Made by a program: the position numbers and the translations under genes. From contig JAJQIP010000036.1 in the NCBI GenBank assembly GCA_021199145.1, forward strand, positions 1 through 5,908: a stretch of 5,908 bases of DNA, given 5' to 3'. A model generated the notes under the pieces. That model did no database searches and was not told the origin of the DNA. It saw only the letters and a list, made by a program, of their open reading frames with translations. Shown here piece after piece: positions 1-5,908 of the stretch. Position 1 is the first letter of the stretch; each line of letters begins with the position of its first letter. The DNA comes from Porphyromonadaceae bacterium. GTDB lineage: Bacteria > Bacteroidota > Bacteroidia > Bacteroidales > UBA11471.

Positions 1-17
1 ACTTAACCAATACAGCG

Positions 18-49
18 CAAAGGTAAAAATAATTTTAAAAATAGATAAA
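18..49 (-). promoter_or_regulatory. Bacteroidota-type promoter facing out of the window (leftward)
   Basis: Read on the minus strand, TACCTTTG (18-25) matches the Bacteroidota -7 consensus TAnnTTTG exactly. TTTA at 46-49 lies 20 bases upstream and is an acceptable -33 element (consensus TTTG, spacing about 19-21). The promoter points away from the CDF gene, so it would drive an unseen gene beyond the left edge, probably with a start just outside the window. The surrounding 65 bases are very AT-rich and contain no GC-rich hairpin, so I see no terminator for the CDF gene here. The element matches by sequence only; transcription is inferred. Confidence 0.5.
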
Positions 50-65
50 GGTTTTCTATTAAATT

Positions 66-1079
66 TTAAACGGAGACATGAGGATTTTCATTTTCGTTAT
101 ATTCCTCGTCGCTTTCTACAATTTCATTTAGATTTATGGGCTCTTTGGCAACAAAACTGTTGCGACGATATTTACAGTCGTTTACTAGACAATGGTGGCA
201 ATGCAGTTCGTTGCAAGAATCCGCATGAACAGAGAATGTGATTTTTTCATTGCTTTCCCGGCTCAAGGTCTCTCCCAAAAACTCGCAGGCATTGTGCCCT
301 TGTTCCACCGTATAATACCAAGGTAACGTAAGGTCGCAATCAATAAAACTATACGACCCGTATTCAAGTATTTTCAGGTTGTGGATGTCTATCCAATCGT
401 CTTGCCGATGCTTATTGAGTATATCGGCAATATATGAAAGTCGCTCAGGGTTGGCTTGGTCGGTAAGCGTAGCGAAGGTCCTATGAAGAATCGTTATTGC
501 CGTATAAATGATGATTCCTCCAAAAATCACCGCCATGAGACTATCGATAATGATGAGTCCGGTAATTCGCACAAGTATTAAGCCGGCCACCAAAGCAATG
601 GTAGAATAGGTGTCGGATTGCAGATGTTTCCCTTCCGCAATCAGGGCTTCAGAGTTGTGACTATTACCTATTTTGATGCTGAGCATTCCTAACAGGAAAT
701 TGATGATACTGGCTGCTGCTGTAATGCATATACCAATATCGAGACTGGAGATTTCCCCTGGTGTGAAGATACGTTCAATGCCGTGGTAGATAATAATGAT
801 TCCGGCAATGATAATAAATATTCCCTCCATAGAGGCGGAAATCATCTCAATTTTCCCATGTCCAAAGGGATAGCTCTTGTTTTTTGGACGAGCGGCAAGG
901 CGTATGCAATAGAGGCTCATCGCCCCTGCCGCTACATTGGCGATACTCTCTAAGGCATCGGTGAAGATAGCGGATGAATCGGTAATATAATAGGCGATGA
1001 ATTTCCCAATCATCAGCAGGGTAGAGCAGAAGAGGACAAATCCTTGTGTCTTTTGTTTTATGGGTGCGGCGGAAATCAT
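66..1079 (-). CDS. cation diffusion facilitator (CDF) family metal transporter
   Basis: Inner-membrane divalent-cation exporter of the CDF family, which normally exchanges Zn, Fe, Mn or Co for protons. The 337 residues are near the family's usual size of about 300. Six membrane segments are visible at roughly 14-32, 36-58, 82-99, 113-135, 153-171 and 175-197, followed by a cytoplasmic domain (about 205-284). The family signature FGHGK is at 72-76. The transport site in segment 5 is intact (H152xxxD156). The partner pair in segment 2, usually HxxxD or DxxxD, aligns with E44 and N48, so metal choice cannot be inferred safely. After the usual C-terminal domain comes a Cys/His cluster (H285, C289, H293, C294, H295, H296, C297, C302) and an acidic tail. 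The start ATG lies just before the first membrane segment; no Shine-Dalgarno sequence is seen. No clear promoter lies in the 95 bases after trxA, so read-through is possible. Family assignment is secure, substrate unknown. Confidence 0.93.
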   Translation of the reverse strand: MISAAPIKQKTQGFVLFCSTLLMIGKFIAYYITDSSAIFTDALESIANVAAGAMSLYCIRLAARPKNKSYPFGHGKIEMISASMEGIFIIIAGIIIIYHGIERIFTPGEISSLDIGICITAAASIINFLLGMLSIKIGNSHNSEALIAEGKHLQSDTYSTIALVAGLILVRITGLIIIDSLMAVIFGGIIIYTAITILHRTFATLTDQANPERLSYIADILNKHRQDDWIDIHNLKILEYGSYSFIDCDLTLPWYYTVEQGHNACEFLGETLSRESNEKITFSVHADSCNELHCHHCLVNDCKYRRNSFVAKEPINLNEIVESDEEYNENENPHVSV

Positions 1080-1110
1080 GGTTCGTATTCGTTAGAGTTT
1101 CATAAGGGGA

Positions 1111-1154
1111 GAATAGAAAAGCACTCTCAACCGTTATGCGATTGAGAGTGCTTT
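1111..1154 (-). terminator. rho-independent terminator of trxA
   Basis: A perfect 13-bp stem is formed by 1118-1130 and 1142-1154 (AAAGCACTCTCAA paired with TTGAGAGTGCTTT), with an 11-base loop. It begins 20 bases after the trxA stop. On the minus strand the stem runs into CTTTTCTATTC, a short and interrupted T tract, so termination may be incomplete. The only other gene it could affect is the CDF gene, which starts about 30 bases further on; partial read-through would explain how that gene is expressed. Confidence 0.8.
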
Positions 1155-1174
1155 GATGGAAATCGCTGTTGGTT

Positions 1175-1489
1175 TTACAAATTCGCTTCGATTTTGGCTT
1201 TTAAGTCAGCTTTCGAGGAGGCTCCTACTTGTTTGTCGACCAATTTGCCTCCTTTGAAGAAGAGCAGTGTGGGAATATTGCGGATGCCCATTTCACTGCT
1301 CAGGGTGTTGTCATCATCCACATTGTATTTGCCAATAATGGCTTTTTCCGCAAATTCAGTAGCAAGTTCATCTATTGCAGGAGCAATGCTACGGCAGGGA
1401 CCGCACCATTCCGCCCAAAAGTCCACCACTACGAGTTTGTCTTGTGCTAAAAGTTCTTTGTAGTTAGCATCGGTAATTTTCTGTGCCAT
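1175..1489 (-). CDS. trxA: thioredoxin
   Basis: Small cytoplasmic dithiol oxidoreductase that reduces disulfides in proteins such as ribonucleotide reductase and peroxiredoxins, and is itself recharged by thioredoxin reductase. The 104 residues match the usual length of about 105. The active site WCGPC is at 28-32 (redox Cys29 and Cys32) with the buried Asp23 before it. The cis-proline loop RNIPT has Pro73, and the FFKGG turn follows it. There is no signal peptide, so this is the cytoplasmic form and not a periplasmic TlpA/ResA-like protein. The ATG gives the standard N-terminus; its upstream region is AT-rich without a Shine-Dalgarno sequence, as is common in Bacteroidota. It has its own promoter upstream (1540-1572) and a terminator downstream, so it can be a single-gene transcript. 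Many Bacteroidota carry several thioredoxins; which paralogue this is cannot be told from sequence alone. Confidence 0.97.
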   Translation of the reverse strand: MAQKITDANYKELLAQDKLVVVDFWAEWCGPCRSIAPAIDELATEFAEKAIIGKYNVDDDNTLSSEMGIRNIPTLLFFKGGKLVDKQVGASSKADLKAKIEANL

Positions 1490-1539
1490 AAATAATAGAG
1501 ACTAATTATGTTATAATTCCTGTATATTCTTCAAGGGTT

Positions 1540-1572
1540 CAAAGGTAATAAAAAAAGAACGGATTGTCGAAA
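1540..1572 (-). promoter_or_regulatory. trxA promoter, Bacteroidota type
   Basis: On the minus strand TACCTTTG (1540-1547) matches the -7 consensus TAnnTTTG in full. The -33 position is filled by TTTC (1569-1572), one mismatch from TTTG, with a 21-base spacer containing a run of seven T. The predicted start lies a few bases downstream, giving a leader of about 45 bases before the trxA ATG (1487-1489). The promoter sits entirely in the dnaE-trxA gap. Promoter activity is inferred from the match to the known sigma-ABfr consensus. Confidence 0.65.
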
Positions 1573-1580
1573 TGTCCCGT

Positions 1581-1614
1581 AAAAATCTTTTGAGAATTGG
1601 CATCAGGCCAATTC
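1581..1614 (-). terminator. hairpin over the dnaE stop codon, possible weak terminator
   Basis: Bases 1594-1601 and 1607-1614 form a perfect 8-bp stem (GAATTGGC / GCCAATTC) with a 5-base loop. The dnaE stop codon (TGA, 1603-1605) lies inside the loop. On the minus strand the stem is followed by TCAAAAGATTTTTA, so the T run is displaced by about eight bases, unlike a classical terminator. It may be a weak terminator or a 3'-end structure of the dnaE message. Ribosomes ending at the stop would melt it, so it could form only after translation clears. Confidence 0.4.
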
Positions 1615-4600
1615 CCGTTCCTCTTCAAGCGGTATTTCTTCGTTCTCTTCGACTTTTTCCTCCATGACCTTTTCTTGGTGGAGAATCCCGTTTATTTTGA
1701 ATGCTATATTGCTGTCGATTAGAAATTTTGTTATTCCGTTGATGTCCGATATTTTAAATGGTCGGGCAAATAAAGTAATGGTATTGTCCGGTTCATTCTC
1801 ATCGATTAACTCAAAATAAAGCTTCGTTTTCCCTTTGTCGTTATTTTGCAGTTTCTGACTTAATGTATCGATTAGAGCCTGGCTTATCGAGTTGACAGGA
1901 AGTACGATGGTGAGGCTTTCTACAATACGATCATTGACATCAGGTAGCAGTTCGATGGAGTTTATTTTCAGACCGAGCAGGTCACTTCCCGGGAAACGGG
2001 GCTCAATGCTTCCCCGTATGTAAAGATAGAGGTTAGAAACGCCAAATTTATGGAAGTTGATATAGTCATTTCCCGCTAAAAAGATTTCTCCGACCCCGGA
2101 ATAATCTTCCACTTTAATCACTCCAAAAGGCTTGTTGTTTTTTGAGGTGCCTTCTCGAAAGCCGATGACAATTCCTCCCATTGTGAGGTCTCGGCCTTTC
2201 AAGGCTTCATAGTTATCCAGTTCTTTCAGAGTGGTGTTACAGCCATACTGCAGGGCGATACGGTATTTGTCTAATGGGTGAGCCGATAGGTAGATTCCTA
2301 TCAAATCTTTTTCTTTGTTCAATTTTTCCAAATCGGACCATGGAGCCGTCTCAGGTATGGCGGGATGAATGACATCAATCGGACTGAGATCCCCAAAAAG
2401 AGAGTTATTATGTAGGTTTTTATCGGCTTGATATTTGCTGCCAAATCGTATGAGTGTTTCAGAAAAACTTTCGTTTTTGCTGTTTACGGCAAGATAACAT
2501 TCCCGGCTGATTCCGAAGCAGTCAAATCCGCCTGCAATGGCGATATTTTCAATGTTTTTCCTATTGCAGGCTGATAAATTGACCCGTTGTACAAAGTCAA
2601 ATATATCGGAGAAAGGACCATTTTTCTCCCGTTCTTCAACAATATAACGTACCGCATTTTCACCAACCCCTTTGATTGCTCCTAATCCGAAACGGATATT
2701 TCCATCCTTATTTACTGTGAATTTTGAGGAACTCTCGTTTACATCAGGGCTGAGCACTTTGATTCCCATGCTTTTGCACTCATCCATGAATTTGGTTATT
2801 TCATCGATATCTGAAATATTCCGGCTTAATACGGCCGCCATATATTCCGAAGGGTAGTTAGCTTTGAGGTAGGCCGTTTGATAGGCAATCCACGAGTAGC
2901 ATGTGGCATGCGACTTGTTGAAGGCGTAAGAGGCAAAATCTTCCCAATCCCTCCAAATCTTTTCAAGTACTTGAGGATTGTGTCCGTTTTTCTCTCCTCC
3001 ACTGAGGAAAAGAGGTTTCAGCTCATCCAGCTTTTCCTTGATTTTCTTCCCCATCGCTTTCCTTAATCCATCCGATTGGCCTCGTGTAAAATTGGCCAAT
3101 ATACGTGAAAGCAACATCACCTGTTCTTGATATACGGTAATGCCGTAGGTCTCTTTCAGATATTTTTCCATGATGGGAATATCGTAGGTGATTTTCTCTT
3201 TCCCTTGTTTACGGGCGATAAACGAAGGAATGTACTTCATGGGCCCCGGACGATAAAGCGCATTCATGGCAATGAGGTCCTCAAAAGCGGTGGGTTGTAG
3301 TTCCCGCAGATATTTTTGCATTCCTGGGGACTCGAATTGAAATGTCCCGATTGTACGTCCTTCCCCGAAGAGCTTGTAGGTGGCAGGGTCGTTGATGTCG
3401 ATGGTATCTATGTTTATGTCGATGTTACGCGAAAGTTTGATGTTGGTCAACGCCTCTTTAATGATAGAGAGTGTTTTCAGGCCCAAGAAGTCCATCTTGA
3501 TAAGTCCCGTATCTTCAATCTCCGAACCTTCGTATTGGGTTACCAATAATTTCTCTCCTGTTTCCTTATCGTCTGCCGTACTCACGGGTACCCAATCGGT
3601 GATATCGTCACGGCAAATGATAGTACCGCATGCATGCACACCTGTTCCCCGTACATTTCCTTCGAGCATTTGCGCATACTTCATTATATTGCGGGTCCGT
3701 TCATTCTCGCAGGCCGCTTGTAACTCAGGTACGGCAGCTATGCAATTTTTTATGTTCACTTTCGGTGATTTCCCGTTGACTTCAGGCAGACGGTCCGGTA
3801 TCAATTTCGTCAGGCGGATTGATTCGGCCAAGGGCAATTCTTCCACTCGTGCGACATCCTTGATAGCCATTTTAGCTGCCATCGTACCGAAAGTGATGAT
3901 GTGGGCCACTTTTTCATGACCATATTTTTCGGTTACCCAACGCAATACTTCTCCCCGTCCGTCATCATCGAAGTCAATATCGATATCAGGTAGGGAGATA
4001 CGGTCAGGATTGAGGAAACGTTCAAACAGCAAATCGTATTTGGTGGGGTCAATTTGGGTAATTCCCAGGCAGTAGGAGACCGCTGACCCTGCCGCTGAAC
4101 CTCTACCGGGTCCTACAGATACACCCATTTGACGGGCCGCAGATATGAAATCCTGTACAATGAGGAAGTAGCCGGGAAAACCCATTGTTTTCATAACGTG
4201 CAATTCGAAAGCAATGCGCTCCTCCAACTCTTTTTTTAGCGGAGAGCCATATCGTTTGTAGGCTCCATCGTAGGTCAGTTTTTTCAAGTAGTCGGCCTCA
4301 AGTTTGATACGGTATAATTTGTCGTATCCTCCTAATAGCTTGATTTTTTTCTCCGCTTCTTCCTGGGATAGGACCACATTCCCGTTTTCGTCTTGGGTGA
4401 ACTCATCAAACAGATCTTTTTCACTATACTTTTTACGATATTCTTCTTCCGTCCCAAAGTCGACCGGAATATTAAATGTCGGCATGATGGGGGAATGGTC
4501 TATGCTGTATGTCTCTATTTTATCATAAATTTCAACGGTATTGGCCAAAGCTTCGGGTATATCTCCAAAAACGTCGTTCATCTCCTCCGTCGTTTTCATC

Positions 4601-5490
4601 CACTCTTGTTTGGAGTAGCCCATGTTGGGATTACTTTCCCGTATGGTATGGCCTGTGTTTAAACAAATAAGACGTTCGTGAGCATCCGCATTTTCTTCAT
4701 TGACGAAATGTACATCGTTGGTGCAGATAAGTTTGACATCAAATTTTTTTGCACACTTCAGCAATACTTCATTTACTTCTTGCTGTTTCTCAAAAGTTTC
4801 GTGGTTTGCATTGGGTACCGTAGCTTTGTGCCGTTGCAATTCGAGATAGTAGTCATCGCCGAAGATGTTTTTATACCAGGTGATAGCCTCTTCTACCTCA
4901 TCCAGTTTCCCTTTCAAAATTTTCTGGGGTACTTCCCCACCCAGACAGGCCGAGGCGATAATCAACCCTTCGTGGTATTTCTCCAGTTCCACCCGGTCGG
5001 TACGGGGGCGCATATAGAACCCTTCCGTCCATGCTTTGGAGACCAATTTGATGAGGTTGTGATATCCTTTTTCATTTTTGGCAATGACAATTAAGTGATA
5101 GCCGCTTTGATCGTCCTTCCCATTTTTGTCGTATAGCCGTTTGCGGGCCACATACATTTCACATCCGATGATGGGTTTAAATGGCTTTTTCGCTTTGGCC
5201 GTTTCAAGTTGTCCTTGTAATTCCTGTAGTTTGCCTACCTGTTCCGAATCGTCACTTTTTATTTCGGCGATTTTCTTCTCTATTTCCTGAACCTCTTTTT
5301 TCAGTTTGGAATTTTTCTTTTTGATGTAGTTGTAAAATTCCTTTACACCGAACATGTTTCCATGATCGGTCAAGGCGATACCGGGCATACCGTCTTCTAT
5401 AGCTTTATCAACGAGGGCAGGTATGCTCGCTTGTCCGTCAAGAATGGAATATTGAGAGTGAACATGCAGATGTACAAAAGGTTGTGCCAT
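1603..5490 (-). CDS. dnaE: DNA polymerase III alpha subunit
   Basis: Catalytic subunit of the replicative DNA polymerase, extending DNA on the sliding clamp within the replisome. The 1295 residues exceed E. coli DnaE (1160) but look complete. Order of parts: PHP domain (about 4-290) with H7, H9, D42, H43, E111, H221, D259 and H261, ligand-type residues that E. coli has largely lost; palm with GPGRGSAAGS (460-469), the catalytic acidic motif PDIDIDF (501-507) and the third aspartate D667 in KMDFLGL; fingers (about 700-890); tandem helix-hairpin-helix (about 934-993); a probable internal clamp-binding motif NNSLF (1028-1032); an OB fold (about 1101-1165); a C-terminal domain and a Glu-rich tail. 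A charged helical insertion (about 61-103) interrupts the PHP domain. The ATG start places MAQPFVHLHVHS at the N-terminus, exactly where the PHP domain begins. This is the DnaE type, not PolC, since no exonuclease domain is inserted in the PHP. Transcribed from its own upstream promoter. Confidence 0.98.
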   Translation of the reverse strand: MAQPFVHLHVHSQYSILDGQASIPALVDKAIEDGMPGIALTDHGNMFGVKEFYNYIKKKNSKLKKEVQEIEKKIAEIKSDDSEQVGKLQELQGQLETAKAKKPFKPIIGCEMYVARKRLYDKNGKDDQSGYHLIVIAKNEKGYHNLIKLVSKAWTEGFYMRPRTDRVELEKYHEGLIIASACLGGEVPQKILKGKLDEVEEAITWYKNIFGDDYYLELQRHKATVPNANHETFEKQQEVNEVLLKCAKKFDVKLICTNDVHFVNEENADAHERLICLNTGHTIRESNPNMGYSKQEWMKTTEEMNDVFGDIPEALANTVEIYDKIETYSIDHSPIMPTFNIPVDFGTEEEYRKKYSEKDLFDEFTQDENGNVVLSQEEAEKKIKLLGGYDKLYRIKLEADYLKKLTYDGAYKRYGSPLKKELEERIAFELHVMKTMGFPGYFLIVQDFISAARQMGVSVGPGRGSAAGSAVSYCLGITQIDPTKYDLLFERFLNPDRISLPDIDIDFDDDGRGEVLRWVTEKYGHEKVAHIITFGTMAAKMAIKDVARVEELPLAESIRLTKLIPDRLPEVNGKSPKVNIKNCIAAVPELQAACENERTRNIMKYAQMLEGNVRGTGVHACGTIICRDDITDWVPVSTADDKETGEKLLVTQYEGSEIEDTGLIKMDFLGLKTLSIIKEALTNIKLSRNIDINIDTIDINDPATYKLFGEGRTIGTFQFESPGMQKYLRELQPTAFEDLIAMNALYRPGPMKYIPSFIARKQGKEKITYDIPIMEKYLKETYGITVYQEQVMLLSRILANFTRGQSDGLRKAMGKKIKEKLDELKPLFLSGGEKNGHNPQVLEKIWRDWEDFASYAFNKSHATCYSWIAYQTAYLKANYPSEYMAAVLSRNISDIDEITKFMDECKSMGIKVLSPDVNESSSKFTVNKDGNIRFGLGAIKGVGENAVRYIVEEREKNGPFSDIFDFVQRVNLSACNRKNIENIAIAGGFDCFGISRECYLAVNSKNESFSETLIRFGSKYQADKNLHNNSLFGDLSPIDVIHPAIPETAPWSDLEKLNKEKDLIGIYLSAHPLDKYRIALQYGCNTTLKELDNYEALKGRDLTMGGIVIGFREGTSKNNKPFGVIKVEDYSGVGEIFLAGNDYINFHKFGVSNLYLYIRGSIEPRFPGSDLLGLKINSIELLPDVNDRIVESLTIVLPVNSISQALIDTLSQKLQNNDKGKTKLYFELIDENEPDNTITLFARPFKISDINGITKFLIDSNIAFKINGILHQEKVMEEKVEENEEIPLEEERELA

Positions 5491-5516
5491 GGCATTAGAA
5501 AAGATAATTCATTTGC

Positions 5517-5551
5517 TAAAGGTAACGAAAAGCGGTTAAAACCTTACGGAA
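5517..5551 (-). promoter_or_regulatory. probable dnaE promoter
   Basis: On the minus strand TACCTTTA (5517-5524) matches seven of eight positions of the Bacteroidota -7 element TAnnTTTG. No good -33 element is present at 19-21 bases; the nearest candidate is TTCC at 5548-5551 with a longer 23-base spacer. The -7 element lies 26 bases before the dnaE ATG, so the leader would be very short, around 20 bases, and has no Shine-Dalgarno sequence. The strong terminator of the preceding gene makes a separate dnaE promoter necessary, which supports the call. Confidence 0.45.
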
Positions 5552-5681
5552 TTTCCGGGAAAAATCTTCGTTTTTATTTTCTTTTTTATAATCATTTGGA
5601 TGCGAATTACAAGGAATCCGTGTCATTTCTATTATGAAATTTTTTTTATATTATAGAATGAAATGCAGTAGACATTGTTTC

Positions 5682-5720
5682 AAAAAAAGTGGGCTGTAAA
5701 CATTTGTTTACAGCCCACTT
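5682..5720 (-). terminator. strong rho-independent terminator of gdhA
   Basis: A perfect inverted repeat spans 5687-5720: a 16-bp stem with a 2-base loop, or more realistically 15 bp with a 4-base ATTT loop, including the GC-rich block GTGGGC / GCCCAC. On the minus strand it ends in a run of seven T (the A run at 5682-5688). It starts 19 bases after the gdhA stop codon. This is a textbook intrinsic terminator and separates gdhA from dnaE transcription. Confidence 0.93.
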
Positions 5721-5739
5721 GACTGTTTTGAGGATTACA

Positions 5740-5908
5740 TTAAAGGATTCCCTGATCCATCATGGCTTTGGCCACTTTCATGAATCCTGCGACATTGGCT
5801 CCTTTGACGTAGTTGACGTAACCGTCGGCCTGTTTTCCATATTTGACACATTGTGTGTGGATGTCCATCATGATTTGCTTCAGGCGAGCATCACCCTCTT
5901 CTGTCGTC
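5740..5908 (-). CDS. gdhA: NADP-type glutamate dehydrogenase, C-terminal end (partial)
   Basis: The last 55 codons of a gene that enters from the right edge; stop TAA at 5740-5742, with the 5' part outside the window. The ending, VKGANVAGFMKVAKAMMDQG followed by IL, closely matches the conserved C-terminus of hexameric NADP-dependent glutamate dehydrogenases such as E. coli GdhA (YVQGANIAGFVKVADAMLAQGVI in that family). The preceding helix with IMMDIHTQC and the YVNYVKGAN segment also fits. These enzymes make glutamate from 2-oxoglutarate and ammonium in the cytoplasm. Coenzyme preference cannot be confirmed because the dinucleotide-binding domain is not in the window; Bacteroides relatives carry more than one gdh gene. 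The full family length is about 445 residues. Confidence 0.92.
   Translation of the reverse strand, partial: TTEEGDARLKQIMMDIHTQCVKYGKQADGYVNYVKGANVAGFMKVAKAMMDQGIL

Noticed and set aside
1194..1463. Two overlapping plus-strand open frames opposite trxA
   Set aside because: They are antisense to a highly conserved thioredoxin and have no independent support.
3380..3919. Plus-strand open frame of 179 codons inside dnaE
   Set aside because: It lies fully opposite the conserved palm-domain coding sequence of dnaE, shows no recognisable domain, and has no promoter or start signal. It is a shadow frame.
4678..5094. Plus-strand open frame of 138 codons opposite the dnaE PHP region
   Set aside because: Composition is Phe/Ile-rich as expected from the antisense of charged coding sequence, with no family resemblance; the minus-strand frame is certainly the gene.
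5493..5495. An upstream ATG five bases before the dnaE start, in another frame
   Set aside because: It could start a short overlapping frame, but nothing marks it as used, and the DnaE ATG gives the standard N-terminus.
5362..5637. Plus-strand open frame crossing the dnaE start into the intergenic gap
   Set aside because: Over 40 percent of it is antisense to the conserved N-terminus of DnaE, the rest runs through the dnaE promoter region, and the product resembles nothing I know.
5571..5660. AT-rich tract with T runs between dnaE and gdhA, considered as an origin or small RNA
   Set aside because: No repeated DnaA-box-like motifs and no promoter-hairpin pair were found; the base composition is ordinary for a Bacteroidota intergenic region.

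Overview
The window looks like ordinary chromosome from a member of the Bacteroidota, most likely the order Bacteroidales. Three things point there: AT-rich gene starts without Shine-Dalgarno sequences, promoter elements of the Bacteroidota type (TAnnTTTG, seen as TACCTTTG or TACCTTTA), and protein sequences resembling those of Bacteroides relatives. The species cannot be named from this stretch alone.

All genes lie on the minus strand, so transcription runs from high to low coordinates. From right to left: (1) the last 55 codons of an NADP-type glutamate dehydrogenase (gdhA), ended by a strong hairpin terminator; (2) a 190-base AT-rich gap carrying a likely dnaE promoter; (3) dnaE, a complete 1295-residue DNA polymerase III alpha subunit that fills about two thirds of the window; (4) a short gap with a hairpin whose loop contains the dnaE stop codon, then a clear trxA promoter; (5) trxA, a classical 104-residue thioredoxin with WCGPC; (6) a trxA terminator hairpin; (7) a 337-residue cation diffusion facilitator (CDF) metal transporter; (8) a 65-base AT-rich edge with a promoter facing out of the window to an unseen gene on the left.

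The genes serve nitrogen assimilation (gdhA), chromosome replication (dnaE), thiol redox balance (trxA) and metal efflux (CDF). They look like housekeeping neighbours, each with its own terminator or promoter, and not one functional system. The CDF gene has no clear promoter and starts only 95 bases after trxA, so it may depend on read-through from trxA.

I found no mobile element, CRISPR array, RNA gene, toxin-antitoxin pair or defence system, and no long stretch without a gene. No undescribed biological system is visible. The points worth a second look are modest: an unusual metal-site signature and a Cys/His cluster in the transporter, a charged helical insertion inside the PHP domain of DnaE with the PHP metal ligands apparently retained, and the hairpin over the dnaE stop codon.
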